Source: Candidatus Faecicola pullistercoris (GTDB lineage Bacteria; Bacillota; Clostridia; Christensenellales; CAG-917). Taken from it: a DNA stretch of 64,000 nucleotides. The stretch lies in NCBI GenBank assembly GCA_018714105.1, contig DVNW01000016.1, positions 26,239 through 90,238 of the forward strand, in the 5' to 3' direction. The translations under genes and the position numbers were made by a program. The notes below the pieces were generated by a model. It had not been told where the DNA came from. It worked only from the letters and a program-made list of their open reading frames with translations, and did no database searches. Of the stretch, positions 1 to 9,062 are shown one piece after another (positions within the stretch are counted from its first letter, which is position 1; each line of letters begins with the position of its first letter).

Positions 1-1
1 A

Positions 2-730
2 ATAAGAAAGGAAACAGGAATAGTTTTTCAGACTTCGGTTCTCGACAAAGAGCTTACCGTACTTCAGAATCTGCAAATCAGGACGGCTTTTTACGGCATA
101 GACAAAAAGACCAAAGCGCGGAATATAGAAGATATAATAAAACTGTTGGAGCTGGAGCCCATTCTGAAACGTCCCGTCAAAAACCTCAGCGGAGGACAGA
201 TGAGAAGAGTGGATATCGCCCGCGCCATGGTTCACAGGCCCAAACTTCTTATTCTCGACGAGCCTACCACCGGGCTGGACCCCAAAACCAGGCAGACGGT
301 GTGGGCGCTTATAGATAAAATACGCGAGGAAACGGGAATGACCGTTTTCCTTACCACGCACTATCTCGAAGAAGCCGAACTCGCTACCGATATCGTTATT
401 ATGGATAAGGGAACCATTATCGCCCGAGGCACGCCTAACGAGCTTAAAAACGCCTATTCATACGACGCTCTCGTAAGCTATATGCCGGTGAACGAGGACT
501 TTGAAAGCAAACTGGCGGAGGACAACCGTGTTTTTTCCTACGACGCGGAGAAGGGCGCTTACCGCATTAAAATAGAAAACACGGCAGCCGCAAAAAAAAT
601 AATGGAAAACTGTCCGCAGTATACCGCGGATATAGAAATTTTAAAGGGCAAGATGGACGACGTTTTCCTTAACGTCACGGGAAGAAACATTGCGGTTGCG
701 GAGGAAGAAAATGGCAAAGACTCAGATTAA
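2..730 (+). CDS. ABC transporter ATP-binding protein, 5' end outside window
   Basis: The frame is open from base 2 (IRKETGIVFQTSVLDKELTV..., Q-loop), followed by signature LSGGQMRRVDIARA and Walker B LLILDEPTTGLD. Confidence 0.93.
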   Translation: MRKETGIVFQTSVLDKELTVLQNLQIRTAFYGIDKKTKARNIEDIIKLLELEPILKRPVKNLSGGQMRRVDIARAMVHRPKLLILDEPTTGLDPKTRQTVWALIDKIREETGMTVFLTTHYLEEAELATDIVIMDKGTIIARGTPNELKNAYSYDALVSYMPVNEDFESKLAEDNRVFSYDAEKGAYRIKIENTAAAKKIMENCPQYTADIEILKGKMDDVFLNVTGRNIAVAEEENGKDSD

Positions 731-1724
731 TTATGCCGAGCAGCTGGGCAGTCTTATAAAACGCCATCTGCTTGTGTTTATAAACAACCGAATGCGCGTG
801 TTTTACACTATGATGGTGCCTTTTATCATCTTTGTGGTATACATTCTCTTTCTGCGCGATTTGGAACTGATGACGGTTGGCCCCGTACTTACCGAATACG
901 GCCTTTCGGCTGACGACGCAAAGCTGATGTCTTACGTGCATACGCTTATCGACTCCTGGATGCTCAGCGGCATTATAGCTATGTCTACGATTACGGTTTC
1001 ATTGCAGATAAACAACATCACGGTAAGCGATAAGGAAAACGGCATCAACCGCGATTTCGCGTCGTCGCCCGTTTCTTCGACCATGCTGATATTAAGCTAT
1101 TTTCTGTCGAATTTCGTAATAACTTTCGCGGTTTGCTTCATATTTCTGCTGGCGTGCTTTATCTTCCTTGCCTGCATGGGCGAGCTGATAATTACTTTTA
1201 CTTCGCTTATGGCGGTATGCGGCGTGCTTATTTTTATCACCGTCAATTCCGTATTGTTTACGGTTTTCATATGTTCGTTTATATCCAGAGACTCGACCAT
1301 GGCGAGCATAATCACCATATTCTCGACGGCGATAGGCTTTCTGATAGGCGCGTACATGCCCTTGTTCATGATGCCCAAGGCAGTTCAGTATTTATGCGGA
1401 TTCGTGCCGGGCACATACTGTTGCGCATTGTTCAGATTTGCCTTCATGTCGGACGGAATAGCCGAAATGACGGAATATCTGTCGGGCGTGATTCCCGAAG
1501 GCGCGTCGGGCATAATGGCCGAGCTTACGGGCAATTTCGGGTATAACCTCAACTTTTTCGGGATTGTGGTAACTCCGCCTTATCAGGCTTTGGTAATAGC
1601 GGTATTCACTTTAATCTTTATAGTGCTTAACGTCGTGTTCGGCAAAAAGCTGACGGCGGTTATAGGCGGTATGACCAAAAAAATATTCGCAAAAAAGAAA
1701 AATAAGGGCTCTCGCGCCGAATAA
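711..1724 (+). CDS. ABC-2 type transporter permease
   Basis: Overlaps the ATPase gene; ATG at 711 preceded by gaggaag; six or so hydrophobic segments typical of ABC-2 permeases. Confidence 0.85.
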   Translation: MAKTQINYAEQLGSLIKRHLLVFINNRMRVFYTMMVPFIIFVVYILFLRDLELMTVGPVLTEYGLSADDAKLMSYVHTLIDSWMLSGIIAMSTITVSLQINNITVSDKENGINRDFASSPVSSTMLILSYFLSNFVITFAVCFIFLLACFIFLACMGELIITFTSLMAVCGVLIFITVNSVLFTVFICSFISRDSTMASIITIFSTAIGFLIGAYMPLFMMPKAVQYLCGFVPGTYCCALFRFAFMSDGIAEMTEYLSGVIPEGASGIMAELTGNFGYNLNFFGIVVTPPYQALVIAVFTLIFIVLNVVFGKKLTAVIGGMTKKIFAKKKNKGSRAE

Positions 1725-1748
1725 AACTGCGGGTTGCTAACGGCAAAC

Positions 1749-1774
1749 AAAAAAAGGGCAGACGCCCTTTTTTT
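1749..1774. terminator. Bidirectional intrinsic terminator between convergent genes
   Basis: AAAAAAAGGGC-AGAC-GCCCTTTTTTT. Confidence 0.85.
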
Positions 1775-1784
1775 AACTGCGTTT

Positions 1785-2789
1785 TCAAGCCTTTGCGAAA
1801 ACTTCCTTGTCGTACTTGTCGTCTATGTCGCCCAACAGTTCTTCGAGTATGTCTTCCATGGTAATTATGCCTTTCAGGACGTCGCCTTCCTTGACAAGCG
1901 CCATGTGCTGCTTGCTTTTCTGAAAGGATTTGAAAAGATGGGAGATTTTACAGTCGGGAGAGGTTACGAAAGGCTGTTTGAGTATATCGGCTATGTTGCC
2001 GCCTCCGTCTATCATAAGTTCGTAAAAATCGGCGCGGTACATAATTCCCTTAACGTCGTTTCTGCCGTTTCCGTAAACGGGTATGCGCGAGAAGTTGGAA
2101 GATTTGTAAACCTCTTTGATGGCTTCGTGCGGCGAGGATATGTCTATCATGGTGACCGAATCCAGGGGAGTCATTACGGCCGAGACAAGCAGTTCGTCGT
2201 AAGTTATCGCGCTTTGTATGATGTCGTGTTCGATGTCGTTGAGCACGCCTTCGTTTTTAATGTCGGTAACTATTATTTTGAATTCCTCTTCGGTTATGTT
2301 GGGTTGCTTTTTGTCGAGCCTGAAAATCTTGTTAAGCAGCTTTTTCCACAAGTCGAAAAGGAAATTGAGCGGAGCGAACAGTATCATAAAAAAGTACAGG
2401 GGACGCGCCGCGAACGATGCAAATTCCTCGGGCCGTTCTTTCGCCAGGCTTTTAGGCGATATTTCGCCGAATATCAATACCAGCACCGTCATAACCACTG
2501 TAGAAAGAGTTATGCCGAGATCGTCAAAGTAAAACGTAAACACCAAAGTCGCAAGCGACGCCGCCGCGATGTTCACGATATTGTTGCCTATCAACAGGGT
2601 AGAAAGAAGCCTGTTATAGTCCTTGCTGAGTTTAAGAGCCAGGGCGGCGGACTTTTTCTTTTCCGCCAGTTTTTTCATTCGGGCCTGAGAAAATCCCGTA
2701 AACGATGTTTCGGTTGCGGAAAAATATGCCGAAAACAACAACAGCAGTGCCAGCAGGCCTATAAGGCCTATCGCAGAGCCTTGAGTCAT
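1785..2789 (-). CDS. DUF21 / CBS-domain membrane protein (CorC/HlyC/CNNM-like family)
   Basis: N-terminal transmembrane region (AYFSATETSFTGF...), then CBS pair with VMTPLDSVTMID and MEDILEELLGDI; RBS ggagg 6 nt before ATG. Confidence 0.9.
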   Translation of the reverse strand: MTQGSAIGLIGLLALLLLFSAYFSATETSFTGFSQARMKKLAEKKKSAALALKLSKDYNRLLSTLLIGNNIVNIAAASLATLVFTFYFDDLGITLSTVVMTVLVLIFGEISPKSLAKERPEEFASFAARPLYFFMILFAPLNFLFDLWKKLLNKIFRLDKKQPNITEEEFKIIVTDIKNEGVLNDIEHDIIQSAITYDELLVSAVMTPLDSVTMIDISSPHEAIKEVYKSSNFSRIPVYGNGRNDVKGIMYRADFYELMIDGGGNIADILKQPFVTSPDCKISHLFKSFQKSKQHMALVKEGDVLKGIITMEDILEELLGDIDDKYDKEVFAKA

Positions 2790-2908
2790 ATTGTACCTCC
2801 GGTTAATTTAATAAAATAAAAGCACAAGCCCATAGGATTTGTTACCGGCTTATGCTTGTTATGCGTTTTTAAAATACTTTGGGCGGCAGGTTGGCCGTCG
2901 TCGTCCAT
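2786..2908 (-). CDS. Putative 40-aa leader ORF MDDDGQPAAQSILKTHNKHKPVTNPMGLCFYFIKLTGGTI
   Basis: RBS AAGGAG 9 nt upstream of ATG; stop overlaps the start of the DUF21/CBS gene (ATGA); spans a terminator-like hairpin. Confidence 0.5.
   Translation of the reverse strand: MDDDGQPAAQSILKTHNKHKPVTNPMGLCFYFIKLTGGTI
2808..2857 (-). terminator. Terminator/attenuator-like hairpin in the 5' leader of the DUF21/CBS gene
   Basis: Minus strand AAGCATAAGCC - 16 nt loop - GGCTTGTGCTT (11 bp with one U.G) followed by TTATTTTATT. Confidence 0.6.
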
Positions 2909-2937
2909 TAAAACGTACTCCTTATAATACTGTTAAC

Positions 2938-2966
2938 AGTGTATCACATTTTTATACGCTTGTCAA
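2938..2966 (-). promoter_or_regulatory. Sigma-A-type promoter for the leader/DUF21-CBS unit
   Basis: Minus strand TTGACA - 17 bp - TACACT; a 12-bp palindrome ACTGTTAACAGT (2929-2940) lies at the expected start site. Confidence 0.6.
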
Positions 2967-3508
2967 ACGTCGCCAAGATAACCTATTCTGAAATAAGGCT
3001 CGGAAATTTTCGCTCCACGGTTTTTGGAGTTAAGCCGGATTATTGTTCCGGGAGTCTTGTTGTGAAAAACAAAGGTTTTGGTTGCGTAAACGTCGTCCGA
3101 CGAAGCCATGTTCCACTGAGAGCATGCCATAGCGTTTCCGTTTGCCGAAGCGTAAAGCCCGTGATTCTAAGGCGAATTGGTTTTGCAGTCGTCCGTTGAG
3201 CAGGGGTTGACCGTTGCCTGATAGTCTATCTGATATACGCCTTTGTTATTGAGTACGAACTCATCGGGTTTTGATGCATTTCGGGAAGCCGAACCGTGGG
3301 CGAGTAAATTGTCGTAAAAGGAAAGGGCTCCGCTTTGGGCGGAAGGTTGAGCGCTGAAATTCGTTGCCAGCGTTTCGCTTGCCTGCGTACTGCCCGTGGC
3401 TCCCGTAGCTCCCGTGCTGCCTGCGGGCCCAGCAGGGCCGGGCAGCTATACGTATTTGATTCTGGGATTGCGACGCTCAGGTCGATTGTTATAACAGCAT
3501 ATGTTCAT
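2963..3508 (-). pseudogene. Collagen-like (Gly-X-Y) surface/exosporium-type protein gene with two in-frame TAG codons
   Basis: RBS AAGGAG + ATG at 3508; one frame of 181 codons to TGA; TAG at 3446-3448 (codon 21) and 3167-3169 (codon 114); PGPAGPAGSTGATGATGST repeat after the first TAG. Confidence 0.75.
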
Positions 3509-3610
3509 ATCTGACTCCTTATACCTTAAATTTCTGATATATTATATTAAAAATTCCGTTAAAGTGTAACGGACGTGTTTTCCGCCGTATAAAATAAATC
3601 GGAGGTGCTT

Positions 3611-4693
3611 ATGAAAACCATAAGCGTTTGCATGATTGTAAAAGACGAGGAACATTGCATTGAAAGGATACTCCGACAGGCAAAAAAGTTTGCCGACGAG
3701 ATAATAATCGTCGATACTTACAGTGAGGATAAAACGCCTGAAATAGCACTTAAATATACAAATAGAGTATATAAAACCGAGTTTCAGGATTTTTCTCAGG
3801 CAAGAAACTACTCGCTGTCATTGGCCGAAAGCGATTACGTAATGTGGCTTGACGCCGACGACGTGCTGCCTGACGAAAGCGTGGAAAAACTTATCGCGCT
3901 TAAAAACAGTCTCGGCGCGCAGGACATGATAATGCTGCCTTACGAAACGGCGTTCGACGAAGACGGCAATCCTACTTTCAGATATTTCAGGGAAAGGATT
4001 TTCCGCAATCGCGCGGGATATGTATTCGAAGGCGCCGTTCACGAGGCGGTTGCGCCAAGGGGCGAGATAGAATATCTGGATATTCCTATAAGGCATCAGA
4101 AAGAAGCGGTTAGAAATCCCTTCCGCAATCTGGGTATTTATCAGAAACTTATTGCGGACGGTGCGGAACTTTGTCCGAGAGAGAAATTTTATTACGCATG
4201 CGAACTTTATTATAACCGTATGTACGACGAGGCTCTTGCCGTCTTCAACGTCTTTCTCAAAGGCGGCGGAATGACCGCAAACGTCGTTCAGGCGCTGTTG
4301 AATTCTTCGGATATTTATATAATGAAGGGTATGTTCGAAGAAGGATTTGCCGCGGCGGCAAAAGCGCTTTATTACGTTATGCCCACGCCCGCAGTATGTT
4401 GTCAGCTCGGGTATTGCCTTCAGAAAGCGGGCAAGTACGGTCTGAGCACTTATTATTACGGAATGGCGCTTACGGTTAAGGAAACAGACCCTCTGGCATT
4501 TCGCAACACGGATTTCGACGCTTACGTGCCCTATATAGAAATGGGCCTTAACAGCTATTACGACGGCGACGTAGACAAGGCGATAGAGTATACCCTCAAA
4601 GCAAAAGAGATAAGGCCGAATTCGGCCCTTGCCGAGTCCAATCTCGCGTACTATTTCGAGGAAAAAGCCAAAACGGAAAAAATTGAAGGTTAA
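3611..4693 (+). CDS. Family 2 glycosyltransferase with C-terminal TPR-like region
   Basis: ISVCMIVKDEEHCIERIL, EIIIVDTYSEDKT, DADD motif; RBS ggagg before ATG at 3611. Confidence 0.88.
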   Translation: MKTISVCMIVKDEEHCIERILRQAKKFADEIIIVDTYSEDKTPEIALKYTNRVYKTEFQDFSQARNYSLSLAESDYVMWLDADDVLPDESVEKLIALKNSLGAQDMIMLPYETAFDEDGNPTFRYFRERIFRNRAGYVFEGAVHEAVAPRGEIEYLDIPIRHQKEAVRNPFRNLGIYQKLIADGAELCPREKFYYACELYYNRMYDEALAVFNVFLKGGGMTANVVQALLNSSDIYIMKGMFEEGFAAAAKALYYVMPTPAVCCQLGYCLQKAGKYGLSTYYYGMALTVKETDPLAFRNTDFDAYVPYIEMGLNSYYDGDVDKAIEYTLKAKEIRPNSALAESNLAYYFEEKAKTEKIEG

Positions 4694-4818
4694 TCCGCAA
4701 AGGCCCGTCGGCAGGTCTTACCGCGATAAAAACTCTGTTTGCCTTCGCGCAGTACGCCGCGGGTGCGCCAAAGCGGTTAAATTACAATATAAATTAATAT
4801 TAAATTGTATTTATATAA

Positions 4819-4848
4819 TTGACACGATCCCTTTGTACTGTTTAAAAT
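4819..4848 (+). promoter_or_regulatory. Promoter upstream of alpha/beta hydrolase cluster
   Basis: TTGACA - 18 bp - TAAAAT; preceded by an inverted repeat TACAATATAA-attaata-TTAAATTGTA at 4783-4809. Confidence 0.6.
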
Positions 4849-4878
4849 AAAATAAGTACATTGCAGGAGCGGGGGAAA

Positions 4879-5877
4879 ATGCAGGGCTTGTTTATCGCGC
4901 TTGTCTGTGTTTTGATTGTCGCGGTTATTCTGATTCCGGTATATTTGACTTACGTTGTTTTGTGTTTCATCGCGCGAAGGAAACCCGTTAAACTGTTTGA
5001 AAAACTTGCGGGAGGCGTTCACGGGGCGATAGCCGAAAAGGTGGACGACCCCGATAAGTACGTACTGACCGACCGCGAAGTAAAGGATAAAGCGGCCGCG
5101 CTTAAAGCCAAAGGGCCGGAACGTATGGAAATGACGGGTAAAGGCGGGCTTACTCTGGTCGCTTATATGTACAGGGCCGACGTGAAAACGGATAAACTCG
5201 CTTTATTGTGTCACGGGTGCAGAAGCAACGGTCTTGAAGAATTTGCTTTTATTTCGGATTATTATCACGCAAGAAATTACGATATTCTGATGGTGGATCA
5301 CCGCGCATGCGGGGAAAGTCAGGGGAAATACATGACTTTCGGCCTTATTGAAAGCGAGGATTCTCTTATGTGGCTTCAAAGGGCTCTGAAAGAGAATTCT
5401 TATAAAAAAGCGGTTATTCACGGCGTTTCCATGGGCGCGGCCACCGTGCTTATGATGTCGGGCAAGCCTTTGCCGCCTCAGACGCAGTGCATTATCGCCG
5501 AAAGCAGTTATACGTCGGCATGGGATCAATACCGCTATATCTTAAAAGACGTCATGCATTTGCCGGTATTTCCCTTGCTTCACGCGCTTAACGCCATGTC
5601 TAAAGCGGTGGCTTTCGATTTTAAAAAAGCAAACCCTCTCGAAGCGGTACGGAAGGCGCAAGTTCCCGTACTGTTCTTCCACGGCGGCGCGGACACCTTC
5701 GTACCGGAATTTATGAGCCGGGAGCTGTACGAAGCCTGTTCGGCCGATATCAAGGAATACCACGAAATAAACGACAGCATACACGCGAGGTGCTACGTCA
5801 CCGATACCGCGGAATGTGAACGTATTATGGATAAATTTATTGAAAGGGCGGAAATTGCCGGTTATGGAAGCTGTTAA
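4879..5877 (+). CDS. Alpha/beta hydrolase with N-terminal membrane anchor
   Basis: HGCRSNG, nucleophile elbow GVSMGA, VPVLFFHGGADTFVP. Confidence 0.85.
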   Translation: MQGLFIALVCVLIVAVILIPVYLTYVVLCFIARRKPVKLFEKLAGGVHGAIAEKVDDPDKYVLTDREVKDKAAALKAKGPERMEMTGKGGLTLVAYMYRADVKTDKLALLCHGCRSNGLEEFAFISDYYHARNYDILMVDHRACGESQGKYMTFGLIESEDSLMWLQRALKENSYKKAVIHGVSMGAATVLMMSGKPLPPQTQCIIAESSYTSAWDQYRYILKDVMHLPVFPLLHALNAMSKAVAFDFKKANPLEAVRKAQVPVLFFHGGADTFVPEFMSRELYEACSADIKEYHEINDSIHARCYVTDTAECERIMDKFIERAEIAGYGSC

Positions 5878-7324
5878 ATCAACACCTGAAAAAGAACGGA
5901 GTTACGTAGGTTCAAAGGAAATATTGTACTACGGCGTGGCCAACGCGGGCCAGGTTTTCGGATACAATATGATTACCGCGTATATCTCCATTTTCTTCAC
6001 TATCGTTTTCGGTATCAATCCCGCGATAGTATCGCTGATGTTTTTCATAGTAGGTATATGGGATACTGTCAACGATCCGCTTATGGGCAGTATAATAGAC
6101 AAAACCCGTACCCGTTTCGGAAAACTCAGGCCTTATCTTCTTTTCGTGCCCGTGCCTTTGGGTATAGCGATTATAATGCTGTTCTCGGGACCATATCTTC
6201 TGCACGGCGCTCAGGAATGGATGAAGGTCGTCTATATGATAGTTACATACGTCGTATGGGAATTTTTCTATACAATAGGCGACGTGCCTTTCTGGGGCAT
6301 GTCGGCCGCCATTTCGCCCAACCCCGCAGACAGGCGCAGAGCGATTCAGTCGGCGCGAATAATCTCTTCAGTGGTAGGCGGCTTGTCGACGTTGGCGCTT
6401 TCCGTTCTTATGGACCTCAGCAAAAACAATATAATAGGCTTGTCGCTTCAGAGCGTCTATATGATTATGGGTATCATAGCGGGCGTGGGAGGTATGGCGC
6501 TGTTCAGCCTGGCGGGCCTCAAAACGAGGGAGAGGGTTGTTCAGTCGGTAAAAGAGCCCAAGCTTTCGGACAGCTTCAAATACCTGTTTTCCAACAAACC
6601 GCTGCTTCTTATAATCGTATCCAACCTCCTGGGCACCATATCGAGCGTGGCAAACGTTTTCGGCGGATATTATTATCTGACCGTTCTCGGTTTTTCCAGT
6701 CTTTCTCTGGCGGCGGGCATACCGGGACTCATAAGCGGTTTTCTGATTTATGCCTTTATACCCAAAATTCAGAAATATCTCAACAACAGGCAGATAGTTA
6801 TTCTCAACCGTATCGTAAGAGCGGGTATAATAACGGGTTCGTTCTTCATAGGCCTTAATTATTACGACAAGGCGGCGGTAATAGTTCCGCTTATGGCGGC
6901 ACAAAGCTTCTTCGTGGCCGCGCTGGATTCCGTTAATATGGTAGTTCCCACGCAGATGATTGGCGAAACCGTGGATTATATGGAATGGAAAACGGGCGTC
7001 CGCAACGAGGGTATGGCTTTCTCGGTGCTGACTTTCGTGGGTAAATTCACGGGCAGTATGTCTACGGCGATAGCTACCGCGCTTATGCCTTTGCTGGGCT
7101 TTGTCGTTCAGGACGACGTAATTATCAAACAGGAACACACCGATTTCTGGCTTTGGGCGTTCTTTACCATTATTCCCGCGGTAACGGGATTATTGCAGAT
7201 CATACCTTACTTCTTCTACGACCTTGTAGGCGACAAACTCAAAAATATCGAAAAAGAGCTCAGGGCCAGCCGCGAGGCGACCGAAGAGGAAGTTACCGAA
7301 GGCGTTGTTTTAAAGGAGGCGTAA
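5864..7324 (+). CDS. MFS transporter, glycoside-pentoside-hexuronide (GPH):cation symporter family
   Basis: VNDPLMGSIIDKTRTRFGKLRPYLL is the characteristic GPH motif; 12 hydrophobic segments; overlaps the previous gene by 14 nt. Confidence 0.9.
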   Translation: MEAVKSTPEKERSYVGSKEILYYGVANAGQVFGYNMITAYISIFFTIVFGINPAIVSLMFFIVGIWDTVNDPLMGSIIDKTRTRFGKLRPYLLFVPVPLGIAIIMLFSGPYLLHGAQEWMKVVYMIVTYVVWEFFYTIGDVPFWGMSAAISPNPADRRRAIQSARIISSVVGGLSTLALSVLMDLSKNNIIGLSLQSVYMIMGIIAGVGGMALFSLAGLKTRERVVQSVKEPKLSDSFKYLFSNKPLLLIIVSNLLGTISSVANVFGGYYYLTVLGFSSLSLAAGIPGLISGFLIYAFIPKIQKYLNNRQIVILNRIVRAGIITGSFFIGLNYYDKAAVIVPLMAAQSFFVAALDSVNMVVPTQMIGETVDYMEWKTGVRNEGMAFSVLTFVGKFTGSMSTAIATALMPLLGFVVQDDVIIKQEHTDFWLWAFFTIIPAVTGLLQIIPYFFYDLVGDKLKNIEKELRASREATEEEVTEGVVLKEA

Positions 7325-7328
7325 AACT

Positions 7329-8054
7329 ATGGACAGATGTCCCAAATGCGGTTATAAATTAAAAATCACCGATTTAAAACCCGAATGCCCGGGGTGCGGC
7401 GTCAACCTTATGTATTACGATATGCAGTTAAGGCTGGAAAACGACGCAATCAAGGCGGCTGAAGAGAACGCCGTAATGCAGGCGTTTGCGAGAAAAATCG
7501 TCAAAAGCGTTATCGGCAGCGTTACCGTTATTCTTAGGCTTGTCATGGCAGTTCTCACCGTAATTTCTCTGCTCGTTCCGTTTGCCAAAACCGTTACGGC
7601 GGGCGCAGGCATGGAAGCGGGCAAAAGCGTTGGGCTGATCAACATAATAGTCGCTATTATAAAAGGTAACGCGTTTTCTGACGGCTTCACCGTTGTAACG
7701 GTGCTTTTCCTCGTTGTTTTCGTGCTATGCCTCGCGTCCCTTCTGATATCGCCGTTCCTGTTTTCCAAAAAGGCGCTCGTCGGGCAGACGGCCGTATATC
7801 TTTTGCAGGTAGTTGTTCTGAGTATATGCGCGGCTTCTCTTCCCGAATGGCTCGAACTCAGCGGCACCGTCGCCGTTATGTACGTTATGTTCACGGTTTG
7901 TCAAGCAGTTACCGCAATTGCCGTGTTTGACGTCAGAAGCGTTATTGCGAACGAGGATATCGAAACTCCTTCCGCCGAAGAAATTTTAAGCGAGAGCAAA
8001 GAGGCCCAAAATGCGGCCGACGCCGCGAAAGAAGTTTCGGGGAAAAATGACTGA
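7329..8054 (+). CDS. Membrane protein with N-terminal double-CxxC zinc ribbon
   Basis: MDRCPKCGYKLKITDLKPECPGCGVNL followed by hydrophobic helices. Confidence 0.7.
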   Translation: MDRCPKCGYKLKITDLKPECPGCGVNLMYYDMQLRLENDAIKAAEENAVMQAFARKIVKSVIGSVTVILRLVMAVLTVISLLVPFAKTVTAGAGMEAGKSVGLINIIVAIIKGNAFSDGFTVVTVLFLVVFVLCLASLLISPFLFSKKALVGQTAVYLLQVVVLSICAASLPEWLELSGTVAVMYVMFTVCQAVTAIAVFDVRSVIANEDIETPSAEEILSESKEAQNAADAAKEVSGKND

Positions 8055-9060
8055 CAGACTGGATTTTAAAAAAAGCTTCGAAAAGGCGGGCAGATGCGGT
8101 ATTCTGGTGTTTGCCGATCTGCACGCTACAGATAAACCCATATGGGATACCGACGAGCTGATGCGTCTTTCGCTGAAAAAGCTGTCGCCCGATCTGGTAG
8201 TGTTGCTGGGCGACAATACCGGCGGACACTGGAAAGGGGTTGACGAGGCCAAAACGTACGTCGCTTTAAAACACGTCACTGACGCGATAAGCAGCGCAAA
8301 CGTGCCTTTCGCGCCCGTGTTCGGCAATCACGAAGAGGACGGAGGAGTATCAAAGGAAAAGCTTTTGTCGTGGTACCGCGAAAATCCTCTGTGTCTTATG
8401 CGTAAAGGCGAATGCGCCACGGGTACAGGCAATTACGACCTGCTTATAACCGACGGCGACAACCCCGTGATGAATCTGTATTTCATAGATTCGGGCAGTA
8501 CCGCCGAAGAAGGCGGGTATGCTTACGTGTCCGACGATCAGCAAAGGTGGTGCGGAGAGGTTGCTTTAAGGCTTCGTTCCCGATACGGCAGGCCGGTACC
8601 GTCTTTGGTGTTTCAGCATATTCCCGTACCCGAAGTGTATGATCTTTTTGAAAAATGTACGCTTGGCGGGGTAAGAGGTCAGTGTTCGTACAAAGGCCGC
8701 TTCAAATGCGGACCCGCGGTCACGGGCGGAACCCTCGGGGAAGGGCCTTGTCCGCCCGATATAAACAACGGACAATTCAAAAGCTGGAAAGCGCAGGGCG
8801 ACGTAAAAGGCGCTTTTTTCGGGCACGATCACAAAAACAGTTATACCGGCGTCCTCGAAGGAATAAGGTTGACCGCGTGCGTGTCGAGCGGTTTTTTCAG
8901 TTACGGCAACCGGCACGGGGTTACCTATATCGGCATAACCCCTGACGGACGTTTTGACGTAACGAGTTACGCATACGAAGAAATTACCGGCAAAAAGCCG
9001 TCGGATTTTCTTGCTTCACGATTCGGGCGGCAGCGGGTAGACAGATTATTCGGAAGGTGA
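8047..9060 (+). CDS. Metallophosphoesterase (calcineurin-like, Dcr2/purple-acid-phosphatase-like)
   Basis: FADLHATDK, LVVLLGDNTGG, VFGNHEEDG, FGHDHKN motifs; overlaps preceding gene by 8 nt. Confidence 0.85.
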   Translation: MTDRLDFKKSFEKAGRCGILVFADLHATDKPIWDTDELMRLSLKKLSPDLVVLLGDNTGGHWKGVDEAKTYVALKHVTDAISSANVPFAPVFGNHEEDGGVSKEKLLSWYRENPLCLMRKGECATGTGNYDLLITDGDNPVMNLYFIDSGSTAEEGGYAYVSDDQQRWCGEVALRLRSRYGRPVPSLVFQHIPVPEVYDLFEKCTLGGVRGQCSYKGRFKCGPAVTGGTLGEGPCPPDINNGQFKSWKAQGDVKGAFFGHDHKNSYTGVLEGIRLTACVSSGFFSYGNRHGVTYIGITPDGRFDVTSYAYEEITGKKPSDFLASRFGRQRVDRLFGR

Positions 9061-9062
9061 AT

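Noticed and set aside
1734-2819. 361-aa plus-strand ORF opposite the DUF21/CBS gene
   Set aside because: Antisense shadow of a clearly recognisable protein; no RBS and no recognisable domain.
2939-3199. 86-aa plus-strand ORF
   Set aside because: Antisense of the collagen-like frame; composition not protein-like.
3556-3572. Short inverted repeat CCGTTA-aagtg-TAACGG before the glycosyltransferase gene
   Set aside because: Only 6-bp arms; could be chance, so not promoted to a finding.
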